Shown here: positions 34,154-43,617 of the stretch, in pieces
How the letters are laid out: every line of letters starts with the position of its first letter
Position numbering within the stretch: the stretch's first letter is position 1
Source of the DNA: Segetibacter aerophilus
GTDB taxonomy: Bacteria; Bacteroidota; Bacteroidia; Chitinophagales; Chitinophagaceae
Direction: 5' to 3'
NCBI RefSeq assembly: GCF_007991655.1
Contig: NZ_BJYT01000002.1
Location: 310,001-374,000, forward strand
Length of the DNA: 64,000 nucleotides
Notes under the pieces: generated by a model
Seen by the model: the letters and a program-made list of their open reading frames with translations, nothing else
Told to the model about the DNA's origin: nothing
The model's database searches: none
Program-made: the position numbers and the translations under genes

Positions 34154-35237
34154 TTTCTACCTGCTTAAGTCTGTTAGAATTCTACTTTTTCCTTTCTCGT
34201 TACTTTATGGATTGGTCGTTATCATCCGAAACTATTTATTTGATAAAAAAATAATCAAGTCCGTTTCATTTAATCTGCCAATTATAGGCGTTGGCAACCT
34301 GTCTGTTGGCGGCACAGGTAAGTCACCAATGGTAGAATACCTCATTCGAATGCTGCAGGACAAATATCAAATAGCCACCTTGAGCAGGGGGTATAAAAGA
34401 AAAACAAAAGGGTACACACTGGCTCATGCCGAAACTACTGCACTTGAAATAGGAGATGAGCCTATGCAGTTCTATAGCAAGTTTCCTTCGGTGGCAGTTG
34501 CTGTTGGTGAGGAAAGAATAGTGGCAATACCCCAACTGCTTCACGACCGACCCGAAACTCAGGTTATCATACTGGATGATTCTTTTCAACACCGAAGTAT
34601 TCATCCCGGTTTCAATATCTTGTTAACTGAGTGCGGCGATTTATTTACGCGCGATTTTTTTTTGCCCACAGGTGATTTAAGAGATCAGAAATCATCTTAC
34701 AAAAGAGCCAACGTTATTGTTGTCACTAAATGCCCTCCTGAAATTTCTATGGAGCAAGCGGAAAGGATCAAAGAGGAAATACGGCCCTTGCCGAACCAGC
34801 ATGTTTTATTTTCAACTATACAGTATACAGATCTTTATCACATTGTTACAAAAGAAAAAAAGAGGCTTTCACTAGAAGACGAAGTGCTGCTTGTTTGCGG
34901 CATCGCGAATCCTACACCATTGAAAAATTACCTCGTACAGCAGTCAAAGACTTATTACCAGTTGTCTTTTTCTGACCACCACATTTTTACTATTGATGAT
35001 CTCAATGAAGTGAGAAAAAAGTTTGAAGAAATTCAGGCAACTCAAAAAATGATTGTTACTACCGAAAAAGATGCGGTGAGGCTAATGAAATTCAAAGATG
35101 AACTGAAAGAAATGCCAATGTATGTGTTGCCTATACAGCACCGTTTTCTTTTTGGCAGGGGCACACAATTTGATGAAATTGTAAATACTTTTATAGAAAC
35201 CTTTCAAGACAATAAAAAACATGAGCAAAAAAGATAA
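34143..35237 (+). CDS. lpxK: Tetraacyldisaccharide 4'-kinase (lipid A synthesis)
   Basis: Phosphorylates the 4' position of the lipid A precursor at the inner membrane. 364 residues: an N-terminal membrane helix (SVRILLFPFSLLYGLVVIIRN) then the unusual Walker A loop GVGNLSVGGTGKSP, and LDDSFQHRSIHPGFNILL as the conserved Asp/His block. Confirms a Gram-negative envelope with lipid A. It overlaps the upstream folate gene by 11 bases and the downstream rnr by 17, an unusually tight three-gene unit. Confidence 0.93.
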   Translation: MNFNFYLLKSVRILLFPFSLLYGLVVIIRNYLFDKKIIKSVSFNLPIIGVGNLSVGGTGKSPMVEYLIRMLQDKYQIATLSRGYKRKTKGYTLAHAETTALEIGDEPMQFYSKFPSVAVAVGEERIVAIPQLLHDRPETQVIILDDSFQHRSIHPGFNILLTECGDLFTRDFFLPTGDLRDQKSSYKRANVIVVTKCPPEISMEQAERIKEEIRPLPNQHVLFSTIQYTDLYHIVTKEKKRLSLEDEVLLVCGIANPTPLKNYLVQQSKTYYQLSFSDHHIFTIDDLNEVRKKFEEIQATQKMIVTTEKDAVRLMKFKDELKEMPMYVLPIQHRFLFGRGTQFDEIVNTFIETFQDNKKHEQKR

Positions 35238-37275
35238 GTCCTCAAGAGGAAAGAAACACGATTCGGATCTTGCGAAAGGGGTACTGGAAATAACACGAAG
35301 CGGGGTAGGATATGTAGTAACAGATAGTGAGGGTGGAGATATTTTTGTTCGTCCAAATGACTTTAATACTGCTTTAAACGGTGATACCGTTCGCGTGAAA
35401 GTGGTACGAGAAAATTTAAATAATGGCAAAAGAGAGGGACGTGTTACAGAAGTTGTAAGCCGTAAACAAAGTGAGTTTATTGGGCACATACAGGTTAGCT
35501 CAAACTTTGCCTTTTTTATTCCCGACTCCGATAAGCCGATGCCTGATCTTTATATACCACTTGATAAATTGAATGGTGCAAAAGATAAGGACAGGGTACT
35601 GGCAAAAATTACTAAGTGGGATACAACTAATAAAAAGCCTGAAGGTGAGATTGTTCAGGTGTTGTTGGCTGAGCAAGAGAGCGACATTGCTATGAAAGGC
35701 ATCCTCGTGGAAAATGGTTTCCCGTTGGTTTTTGAGGACGATGTAATGGAAGAGGCATTGAGATTACCTGACGTGATATCTGCCTCCGAAATCAAGAAAC
35801 GTAAAGACATGAGGGATGTACTTACGTTTACTATCGACCCCGTTGATGCGCGAGACTTTGATGATGCCATCTCAATAAAAAAATTGAAGATCGACTTGTA
35901 TGAGATCGGCGTTCATATAGCTGATGTAAGTCATTATGTAACTCCCGGATCTATTCTGGACGATGACGCTTATCAAAGAGCAACCTCGGTATATCTTCCT
36001 GACCGGGTTAACCCAATGTTGCCGGAAAGAATTTCAAACGAATTGTGTTCACTGCGGCCAAAGGAAGATAAACTAACTTTTTCTGCAGTTTTTCAGATTA
36101 ACCTAAAAGGTAACGTAAAAGACTTCTGGTTAGGAAGAACAGTTATTCATAGCGATCACCGATATACTTATGAAGATGTGCAGGAGATCATCGAAAAAAA
36201 AGAAGGTTTATACAGCGAAGAAGTTTTGTTGCTGAATGATCTTGCACAAGGGTTTAGAGCCGCAAGATTTAGTGATGGTGCCATCAACTTCTCATCTACT
36301 GAGGTTCGTTTTAAGTTGGATGAAAAGGGTAAGCCCATTGGTATCGTTGTGAAGGAAAGTAAGGAAGCGCACCAGTTGATAGAAGAGTTCATGCTGCTGG
36401 CTAATAAAACAGTCGCTCAGTATGTCTCGAAGGTAAAAGTGAACAAGAAGGAAGTGCCTTTTCCATATCGAATACATGATGTTCCTGATGAGCAGAAGTT
36501 GACTCCGTTTATAGCTTTTGCAGCTAAATATGGCCATAAGTTCGATACCTCTACCCCTGAAAAAATAGCTTCCAGTTTCAACCAGATGTTGGAAGATGTG
36601 AAAGGAAAGCCTGAACAACATGTTCTTGAGTCGCTCGGTATTCGTACCATGGCTAAGGCTGTTTATTCTGCTGATAATATCGGCCACTATGGTTTGGCTT
36701 TCGAGCATTATTGCCACTTTACTTCTCCCATCCGTCGTTATCCCGATGTAATGGTGCATAGAGTTTTGGAGAGTTGCCTTGAAGGTGCTCCTGTTTTTGA
36801 CAAAAAGATGGAAGAGAAGTGCAAGCACTGCAGCGAGATGGAACGCAGTGCCATGGATTGTGAACGAGCTGGAAATAAATACAAGCAAGTCGAGTTTTTA
36901 AAAGAACATATTGGAGAGGAATTCTTAGGTGTGATCAGCGGAGTATCGGGATTTGGGTTTTGGGTCGAAACTGTTGAACACAAGTGTGAAGGATTGGTGT
37001 CGATAACAGGTCTTTCCGATTACGATGATTTCCGTTTGATTGAATCAGAATACAGTCTTGTTGGGCGTAGAAGTGGACGCAAATTCAGGATGGGCGACAA
37101 GGTATATATCAAAGTTGTATCTGCTAATTTGGCGAAGCGTCAGTTGGATTTTGATTGGGTTTTGAAACCTGAAGTTGACGAAAAGCTAAACGAGGAAACG
37201 GTAGTAAAACCAGTGCCCACGCGCACCAGAAGCAAAGCCAAAGGCAGCGAAAAGAAAAAGCGGAAGATTGAGTAG
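35221..37275 (+). CDS. rnr: Ribonuclease R
   Basis: Processive 3'-5' exoribonuclease for structured RNA. 684 residues: N-terminal cold-shock-type OB domains, the RNB catalytic domain with FTIDPVDARDFDDAISIKK (metal-binding Asp cluster) and HFTSPIRRYPDVMVHRVLE, a C-terminal S1 domain (FLGVISGVSGFGFWVE) and a Lys/Arg-rich tail (RTRSKAKGSEKKKRK). Shorter than E. coli RNase R (813) at both ends. The ATG lies inside lpxK, 17 bases before its end. Confidence 0.95.
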   Translation: MSKKDKSSRGKKHDSDLAKGVLEITRSGVGYVVTDSEGGDIFVRPNDFNTALNGDTVRVKVVRENLNNGKREGRVTEVVSRKQSEFIGHIQVSSNFAFFIPDSDKPMPDLYIPLDKLNGAKDKDRVLAKITKWDTTNKKPEGEIVQVLLAEQESDIAMKGILVENGFPLVFEDDVMEEALRLPDVISASEIKKRKDMRDVLTFTIDPVDARDFDDAISIKKLKIDLYEIGVHIADVSHYVTPGSILDDDAYQRATSVYLPDRVNPMLPERISNELCSLRPKEDKLTFSAVFQINLKGNVKDFWLGRTVIHSDHRYTYEDVQEIIEKKEGLYSEEVLLLNDLAQGFRAARFSDGAINFSSTEVRFKLDEKGKPIGIVVKESKEAHQLIEEFMLLANKTVAQYVSKVKVNKKEVPFPYRIHDVPDEQKLTPFIAFAAKYGHKFDTSTPEKIASSFNQMLEDVKGKPEQHVLESLGIRTMAKAVYSADNIGHYGLAFEHYCHFTSPIRRYPDVMVHRVLESCLEGAPVFDKKMEEKCKHCSEMERSAMDCERAGNKYKQVEFLKEHIGEEFLGVISGVSGFGFWVETVEHKCEGLVSITGLSDYDDFRLIESEYSLVGRRSGRKFRMGDKVYIKVVSANLAKRQLDFDWVLKPEVDEKLNEETVVKPVPTRTRSKAKGSEKKKRKIE

Positions 37276-37477
37276 TGATAGTTGTAGGTAGTCAAGTAAA
37301 TAACACTATTAAGATCTCATTGCATAGCACGCTGGTACTTTGCATCTTTTTGCAGCTTTTTCTGCTTTTTAAATAAAGACCGTAAAAAGTTCTTTAGCTT
37401 ATTCTATAAAAAGCTACATCTTGTTATTTAACAGTTTAGGTACTGCGTGCTCATAAGCGCTGCAATAAAAAGTTGCA

Positions 37478-37519
37478 GTACAAGGGAGTGACACAACGAA
37501 CGCTCATTACGAACAAATG
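37478..37519 (+). repeat. Dispersed intergenic repeat, copy 9
   Basis: GTACAAGGGAGTGACACAAC, then GAACGCTCATTACGAACAAATG. Core and tail are recognisable; GATG is replaced by GAACG. Confidence 0.7.
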
Positions 37520-37579
37520 CTTGTTTCATAAAAAATATACACTTTCGGGGTGTCTATAACGTGACTATTTTTTTGCCAC

Positions 37580-37587
37580 TATATTTG
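37580..37587 (+). promoter_or_regulatory. Putative -7 box (TATATTTG) of the polyprenyl synthase gene
   Basis: Exact TAnnTTTG match 17 bases before the ATG, which would give a short leader. No clear -33 element. Confidence 0.45.
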
Positions 37588-37604
37588 CCCACACAGAAAA
37601 GCTT

Positions 37605-38573
37605 ATGATGCATTCGTTCGGAGAGCTTGTTACAAAATTTACTTCTTATTTCAATGTTCGTCATTTTCCAATGGCACCGTCTACTCTCTATGATCCTTGT
37701 GAATACTTTTTAGGATTAGGTGGCAAAAGGATAAGACCTGTAATGTGTTTAATGGGCAACGAATTGTTCGATAAGATTACTCCTGATGCGTACCATGTCG
37801 CAAATGCCATTGAGCTTTTTCACAACTTCACACTGATACATGATGATATAATGGACAAGGCGCCGCTTCGCCGCGGAATGCAAACTGTACATACAAAATT
37901 CGACGAGCCGACGGCATTACTAAGTGGCGACGTGATGATGATACAGGCTTACGAATACATTAATAAGGTCAGGACAAATACAATTCATAGAATTCTTACA
38001 CTTTTCAACAAGACGGCTGCACAGGTTTGCGAAGGACAACAACTGGACATGGATTTTGAAAAGAAAGAGACAGTTGATTTGGATGATTACATTGAAATGA
38101 TCGGATTAAAAACGTCGGTGCTAATGGCGGCTAGTCTTCAACTTGGTGCCATCTTAGGTGGCGCAGGAGATAGCAACGCAAAACATTTATACGAATTTGG
38201 ATTAAACCTCGGAATAGCCTTCCAGGTACAAGATGATTACCTCGATGCCTTTGGTGACCCTGAAAAATTTGGGAAGCAGGTAGGTGGAGATATAGTTGCT
38301 AATAAAAAAACCTTCTTATTAATTCATGCCTTAGATGTAGCGACGGGAGCGCAAAAAGAAGAGCTGCAGAATTTGCTAAAACAAAATGAGGATGACAAAG
38401 TGGAAAAAGTACTAGCTATTTATAGAAGCTGCGGAGTGGATGAATGGGCAAGAAGCCTCAAAGAAAAATATGTAACTGTAGCCTTTCAACATCTTGAAGA
38501 CATTGCAGTTTTATCAGTACGGAAAAAGCCTTTAAAAGAACTTACCTCTTTTCTTGTTCAAAGAGATTTTTGA
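37605..38573 (+). CDS. Polyprenyl diphosphate synthase (trans-isoprenyl type)
   Basis: Head-to-tail condensation of isopentenyl diphosphate onto allylic diphosphates. 322 residues. GGKRIRPVMCLMGNELF, first Asp-rich motif HDDIMDKAPLRRG (Asp80, 81, 84), TALLSGDVMM, and second motif FQVQDDYLDAFGDPEKFGKQVGGDI are intact. The product length (geranylgeranyl, heptaprenyl or octaprenyl for menaquinone) cannot be told from these motifs. It starts a plus-strand run with the APC permease (61 bases on) and HD hydrolase. Confidence 0.92.
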   Translation: MMHSFGELVTKFTSYFNVRHFPMAPSTLYDPCEYFLGLGGKRIRPVMCLMGNELFDKITPDAYHVANAIELFHNFTLIHDDIMDKAPLRRGMQTVHTKFDEPTALLSGDVMMIQAYEYINKVRTNTIHRILTLFNKTAAQVCEGQQLDMDFEKKETVDLDDYIEMIGLKTSVLMAASLQLGAILGGAGDSNAKHLYEFGLNLGIAFQVQDDYLDAFGDPEKFGKQVGGDIVANKKTFLLIHALDVATGAQKEELQNLLKQNEDDKVEKVLAIYRSCGVDEWARSLKEKYVTVAFQHLEDIAVLSVRKKPLKELTSFLVQRDF

Positions 38574-38634
38574 TTGTCTGCCATTGAAAAAAAATCACCT
38601 TCATAATTTATAACTCTATCAAAAAAATCTGTTC

Positions 38635-40329
38635 ATGGCAAATCCATTGCTCCGGAAAAAATCAATAGATAAGATTTTAGCAGATGCTGAAGCGGGATTG
38701 CATGATGGTCATGGAATGCTGAATAAAGTATTGGGAGTAAAGGATCTTACCCTTATGGGTATTGCTGCAGTAATAGGGGCGGGCATTTTCAGTAGCATTG
38801 GTAAAGCGTGTTTTGATGGTGGACCCGGAGTTATTTTCCTGTACATTTTTACTGCCATTGCTTGTGGCTTTGCTGCTTTGTGTTATGCTGAGTTTGCATC
38901 AACCGTTCCTGTTTCGGGGAGCGCCTATACTTATTCATACGTTGCCTTCGGCGAAATCTTTGCCTGGATTATTGGGTGGGATTTGTTAATGGAATATGCC
39001 ATCGGAAACATTGCGGTAGCCATTTCGTGGAGCGACTATTTCACAGGCTTGCTTGATAAAGCTGGTATTCACATTCCGTCGTGGCTCACCATGGATTACA
39101 CTACAGCCCATGCAGGATTTGATGAAGCAACGGGACTACTTTCGAGTGGACAGGCACTAGCCTCTATTGATCCGGCGATGTCAAATAAATACGACGCATG
39201 GCTGCATGCTCCACAACTTTTTGGAATGCATGTGATAATGGACCTGCCCGCTTTAATGATCGTTGCCCTTATTACTTATATCGTTTTTATAGGCATACAG
39301 GAATCTAAATCTGCGAGCAACATTATGGTAATTATAAAGCTTGCTGTTATTTTCCTTGTCATTGTTTTAGGTGCTTATTATGTGCAGCCACAGAACTGGA
39401 GCCCTTTTACACCAAATGGTATTTCAGGAATTTTGAAGGGTGTTTCAGCGGTATTCTTTGCCTATATAGGCTTCGATGCAATTTCTACAACTGCTGAAGA
39501 ATGTAAAAATCCACAACGAGATCTTCCGCGTGGAATGATCTACTCGCTGATCATCTGCACCATTTTATATGTGCTGCTTGCTTTGGTGCTGACAGGCATG
39601 GTTCATTACACAACGCTAAACGTAGGTGATCCACTCGCTTTGATTTTTGAAGCAAGAGGACTGAAATGGATCTCTGGAATTGTTGGCGTTAGCGCTATCA
39701 TTGCCACCGCAAGCGTGTTACTTATTTTCCAATTAGGACAACCTAGAATTTGGATGAGCATGAGTCGCGATGGACTGCTTCCAAAAATCTTCTCGCGGCT
39801 TCATCCTGTTTATAAGACTCCGTCATTCTCCACAATTCTAACTGGTTGTGTAGTTGCAATCCCTGCCCTTTTCCTAAACCTGGATGTTGTGCTTGCTTTA
39901 ACAAGTATCGGAACTTTATTTGCGTTCGTGCTCGTTTGCGGCGGAGTGCTGGTTTTGCAAAAAAGAAAGAAGCAGGCTGCTTCAAAATTTAAAGTGCCGT
40001 ATGTAAATGGTAAGCTGATTGTTCCGGCAGTTTTTATCATTTCTGTGGCATTGGTTGTTTTGTATGCACCAGCTCATTTTGTAAATATTTTTTCGAAAGA
40101 AGGTTTTCCAATGTTACTGTTTTGGATTGTTGCATTGTTGGTAAGCATCTTTTCATTTAAACATTCATTTTCGTTAATACCTGTACTTGGATTAATTAGT
40201 TGTTTTTATTTAATGGCACAGGAGAGTCATACCAACTGGCTACGTTTTTTGATCTGGTTAGCCGTTGGCTTGATTGTTTACTTCAGTTATGGAATTCGTA
40301 AAAGCAAGCTTGCTTTAAATACTGTATAA
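38635..40329 (+). CDS. APC-superfamily amino acid permease (CAT-like)
   Basis: 564 residues with about 12-14 helices. The family start LTLMGIAAVIGAGIFSSIG, the GSAYTYSYVAFGEIFAWIIGW block and FFAYIGFDAISTTAEECKNPQRDLP are those of cationic-amino-acid-type permeases. A loop of about 70 polar residues (HIPSWLTMDYTTAHAGFDEA onward) lies between helices 4 and 5. Likely imports an amino acid by proton symport; the substrate is unknown. It is one base ahead of the HD hydrolase gene, clearly co-transcribed. Confidence 0.9.
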   Translation: MANPLLRKKSIDKILADAEAGLHDGHGMLNKVLGVKDLTLMGIAAVIGAGIFSSIGKACFDGGPGVIFLYIFTAIACGFAALCYAEFASTVPVSGSAYTYSYVAFGEIFAWIIGWDLLMEYAIGNIAVAISWSDYFTGLLDKAGIHIPSWLTMDYTTAHAGFDEATGLLSSGQALASIDPAMSNKYDAWLHAPQLFGMHVIMDLPALMIVALITYIVFIGIQESKSASNIMVIIKLAVIFLVIVLGAYYVQPQNWSPFTPNGISGILKGVSAVFFAYIGFDAISTTAEECKNPQRDLPRGMIYSLIICTILYVLLALVLTGMVHYTTLNVGDPLALIFEARGLKWISGIVGVSAIIATASVLLIFQLGQPRIWMSMSRDGLLPKIFSRLHPVYKTPSFSTILTGCVVAIPALFLNLDVVLALTSIGTLFAFVLVCGGVLVLQKRKKQAASKFKVPYVNGKLIVPAVFIISVALVVLYAPAHFVNIFSKEGFPMLLFWIVALLVSIFSFKHSFSLIPVLGLISCFYLMAQESHTNWLRFLIWLAVGLIVYFSYGIRKSKLALNTV

Positions 40330-40330
40330 A

Positions 40331-40972
40331 ATGGATAATATTTTAGATTACGTGAAAAAGAAATGGAAGCAATTGACCGCTTTCTCAAACAAAGAAGAAA
40401 TTAAGGAGCAACTGTGGGAAGAGATTCTTTATCGTTATTCTGAGCAACACAGGCATTATCATAACTTAACTCACATCGCTTTTTTATATAGCTTATGTGA
40501 TCAACATCTCGATAGAATCTTAAATCCTGCAGTTACAGGTTTTGCTATTTTATATCATGATATCGTGTACGATACATATCGTCCTGATAACGAAGAGCAG
40601 AGTGCTGCGCTGGCAGAAAGTCACCTGAAGCAATTGAATGTAAATTCAAGGATAATTGAAAATATCAAAACATTTATAATAGCTACCAAAGATCACAAAG
40701 TGCCACAAGGATTTGCTTTGAAAAATGATCTTGGTTTATTTCTTGATTTTGATATCGCGATTCTTGGAGCAGAGGCTGAAACGTACAAAGCTTACAGTGA
40801 AAAAATACGCCAGGAATATTTAAAGTATCCCGATGACGTGTACAAAGCCGGCCGGAAACAAGCGCTTCAAAAAGTGCTTGAATCCGAGAAGATCTTTATA
40901 ACAAATGACTTTGTAGAAACGATGGAAGAGACGGCTCGTAAAAACATTAATAGCGAAGTAGGACAGTTGTAA
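40331..40972 (+). CDS. HD-domain metal-dependent phosphohydrolase
   Basis: 213 residues, cytoplasmic. The HD ligands are seen as His in RHYHNLTHI and the HD pair in FAILYHDIVYDTY, followed by a later conserved Asp (FLDFDIAILG). This matches a group annotated as predicted HD-superfamily hydrolases; the substrate, possibly a nucleotide or phosphoester, is not known. It starts one base after the permease stop. Its likely terminator lies inside the 3' end of the convergent topA. Confidence 0.82.
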   Translation: MDNILDYVKKKWKQLTAFSNKEEIKEQLWEEILYRYSEQHRHYHNLTHIAFLYSLCDQHLDRILNPAVTGFAILYHDIVYDTYRPDNEEQSAALAESHLKQLNVNSRIIENIKTFIIATKDHKVPQGFALKNDLGLFLDFDIAILGAEAETYKAYSEKIRQEYLKYPDDVYKAGRKQALQKVLESEKIFITNDFVETMEETARKNINSEVGQL

Positions 40973-41034
40973 CCTCCAACATCGTACTGAGACTTGCGCA
41001 CCGGTCGAAATATTCTACCACTCAATTTATCATT

Positions 41035-43617
41035 CTAGGAGACCGCCTTTTTCGAGGCGGTTTTCTTAGCTGCAGTTTTCTTTGCAGCTGTTTTTTTGGC
41101 CGCTGCCTTTTTTGAAAACGCACCCGGCACTTGTGCCTCAATCATTTTCTTGACCTCATCGAGAGAGATGGTTGAAAGTTCTTCTGCAGTGTATTTTCCT
41201 TTCTCTCCTTTGCCAACTACTTTCAACATTTTTTTGCCAAATTTGATGAAAGGACCCCAACGGCCATTTTCAATTGATATTTTTTCAGATGGCCAGTGCT
41301 GTATGTAACGGTTGGCTTCTTTCTCTAATTTTTTCTCTATCAGTTGCTCGCAATCTTTTTGAGTCAGCTCATCAAAGTTGTAGCCCTTTGGAACATTTAT
41401 GAACAAATCCTGCCATTTGATAAAAGGACCAAATCGTCCTTTCCCTTTTGTCACCGGCTTATCTTCATACATCCCGATAGGAGCATCTGCTACCTGCTTT
41501 CCACCAATCACCTCAATAGCACGTTCCATATCTACCGTTAAAGGGTCTTCACCTCGTGGTAATGATATAAATTCATCACCCCACCGTACATATGGTCCAA
41601 ACCTTCCAACGTTTACGGCCACTTCTTTACCTTCATATTCACCTAACACCAATGGAAGCTTAAATAACTCCATGGCCTCATCCATGGTAATTGTTTCGAT
41701 GCTTTGGTCAGCTTTTAATTTCGCAAACCGAGGTTTTTCTTCTTCGACATTTGACTCGCCGATTTGTACCATCGGACCGAAACGGCCCATCCTCGCAACA
41801 ACTCTTTTTCCTGTTTCAGCCTCCGCGCCTAAAATCCTTTCGCCTTTAGCCCTTTCAGCCGTTTCAAGTGTTATTTCAATATTGTTATGAAAAGGTTTGT
41901 AGAAACCATCAATCATATTGCTCCACTTCATCTTGCCATCAGCTATCTCATCAAATTCTTCTTCTATCTGTGCGGTGAAGCCATAGTCCATTACACTTTT
42001 AAAGTGCTGCTTCAGAAAATCTGTTACAACCATTCCCAGGTCCGTTGGAAATAACTTCGACTTTTCAGCACCCGTATTTTCAACAACCACTTCCTTTTGT
42101 ACCGAGTTGTCTTTTTTCAGCTTTAAAACATTTACCTCTCTTTTCACACCTTCCTTATCACGCTTCTCAACATAGTTACGCTTCATAATTGTGGTGATGG
42201 TAGGAGCGTAGGTAGAAGGTCGGCCTATTCCTAACTCTTCCAGCTTTTTCACCAAAGACGCTTCAGTATATCTTGGCGCCGGACGGGTAAATCTTTGTGT
42301 TGCCCGCATTTCTCTAAAGTCAAGAACTTGTGCAACTCTTAGTGGCGGAAGTACCCCTTCGCCATCTTCTTCGCCATCCTCGTCATCCTTGCCTTCATTA
42401 TATACTTTCAAAAAACCATCAAACTTCATTACCTCGCCTGTTGCAGTAAGGTTATCCCTGTTTGTCGAAATATTGATTTTTGCAATTGTTTTCTCAAAAG
42501 CTGCATCAGCCATTTGAGAGGCAATGGTGCGTCGCCAAATCAGTTCATACAAGCGTCGTCCCTCTTCATCGTCCACCGAATGGTTTTCCATATAGGTTGG
42601 ACGAATAGCTTCGTGTGCTTCCTGAGCGCTTGCATTTTTATTTTTGTATTCTCTCGCCTGGTAATACTTATCCCCGTAACTACTTTTGATTTCCGCCTGG
42701 ATGGCGTTCATGGCAGTTTCACTTAAGTTGATGCTGTCGGTACGCATGTAAGTGATCTTACCACTTTCATATAAACGTTGTGCTATCAACATTGTCTTAC
42801 TTACGCTATAGCCAAGTTTACGGCTAGCTTCCTGTTGTAGGGTAGAGGTGGTAAACGGCGCAGCGGGCGAACGTTTTGCCGGCTTAACGGTTACATCGGT
42901 TACTTTGTATTCTGCATCTTTACAGCTCTCTAAAAATTGTAGTGCAAACTCTTGTTGTAAAATTTTTCCGGGGCCTTCAGCTTTAAAGGTTACTTGTTTA
43001 CCGTTTATATCATTTGCAGAAAATAGCGGTTCAATTTTATAGCTGCTCTCCGTTGCAAAATTGTTGATCTCTCTTTCACGTTCAACAACCAACCTTACGG
43101 CAACGCTTTGCACACGGCCTGCACTTAGGCTACGTTGCATTCCTATTTTACGCCATAGTACAGGGCTCAGTTCAAAACCGACAAGCCTGTCTAAAACCCT
43201 GCGAGCCTGTTGAGCATTCACAAGGTCCATATTAATAAAGCGGGGATTTTGAACAGCCTTTCTTATCGCGGGAGCGGTAATTTCATGAAAAACAATTCGC
43301 TTTGTACTCTTAGGATCAAGGCCTAGTTCTTCCGCAAGGTGCCAGCTAATGCTTTCTCCTTCGCGGTCCTCATCCGATGCAAGCCAAACCTCTTTGGCTT
43401 TTTTGGCAAGTTGTTTCAGTTCTTTTACAACTTTCTGCTTTTCCTCAGGAACTTTATATCGCGGCTGGTAGTTGTTGTTCAGGTCGATACCCATGTCATC
43501 TTTTTCAAGATCCCTGATATGGCCGTAACAACTTTTTACTTCAAAGTCATTTCCCAGTATTTTCTCAATCGTCTTCGCTTTAGCCGGAGACTCCACTATT
43601 AATAAATTCTTACTCAT
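41035..43617 (-). CDS. topA: DNA topoisomerase I
   Basis: Relaxes negatively supercoiled DNA. 860 residues: Toprim domain (NLLIVESPAKAKTIEKIL, LASDEDREGESISWHLAEEL), active-site Tyr in GKITYMRTDS, and LGIGRPSTYAPTI. Instead of Cys4 zinc fingers the C-terminal part has four or so repeats of the TopoI C-terminal beta unit (RFGPMVQIGE, RFGPYVRWGDEF, RFGPFIKWQDLF, RWGPFIKFGKKM), then a Lys/Ala tail built from AAKKT units like a histone-H1 tail. Such tails bind DNA. Full length. Confidence 0.96.
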   Translation of the reverse strand: MSKNLLIVESPAKAKTIEKILGNDFEVKSCYGHIRDLEKDDMGIDLNNNYQPRYKVPEEKQKVVKELKQLAKKAKEVWLASDEDREGESISWHLAEELGLDPKSTKRIVFHEITAPAIRKAVQNPRFINMDLVNAQQARRVLDRLVGFELSPVLWRKIGMQRSLSAGRVQSVAVRLVVEREREINNFATESSYKIEPLFSANDINGKQVTFKAEGPGKILQQEFALQFLESCKDAEYKVTDVTVKPAKRSPAAPFTTSTLQQEASRKLGYSVSKTMLIAQRLYESGKITYMRTDSINLSETAMNAIQAEIKSSYGDKYYQAREYKNKNASAQEAHEAIRPTYMENHSVDDEEGRRLYELIWRRTIASQMADAAFEKTIAKINISTNRDNLTATGEVMKFDGFLKVYNEGKDDEDGEEDGEGVLPPLRVAQVLDFREMRATQRFTRPAPRYTEASLVKKLEELGIGRPSTYAPTITTIMKRNYVEKRDKEGVKREVNVLKLKKDNSVQKEVVVENTGAEKSKLFPTDLGMVVTDFLKQHFKSVMDYGFTAQIEEEFDEIADGKMKWSNMIDGFYKPFHNNIEITLETAERAKGERILGAEAETGKRVVARMGRFGPMVQIGESNVEEEKPRFAKLKADQSIETITMDEAMELFKLPLVLGEYEGKEVAVNVGRFGPYVRWGDEFISLPRGEDPLTVDMERAIEVIGGKQVADAPIGMYEDKPVTKGKGRFGPFIKWQDLFINVPKGYNFDELTQKDCEQLIEKKLEKEANRYIQHWPSEKISIENGRWGPFIKFGKKMLKVVGKGEKGKYTAEELSTISLDEVKKMIEAQVPGAFSKKAAAKKTAAKKTAAKKTASKKAVS
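41042..41064 (+). terminator. Terminator of the HD gene embedded in topA's 3' coding end
   Basis: ACCGCCT / AGGCGGT with loop TTTTCG followed by TTTTC, 70 bases past the HD-hydrolase stop. The same bases encode the last residues of topA on the minus strand. Confidence 0.55.

Larger units (their letters stand above)
37276..37604. other. Intergenic gap rnr / polyprenyl synthase
   Basis: Holds a CTGCAA / TTGCAG hairpin (37461-37479), dispersed repeat copy 9 and a TATATTTG box near its right end. No coding region seen, and no clear rnr terminator. Confidence 0.5.

Noticed and set aside
36292-36888. 198-codon minus-strand frame opposite rnr
   Set aside because: It lies antisense within the RNB domain, which explains every base. 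It is a shadow of the real gene.
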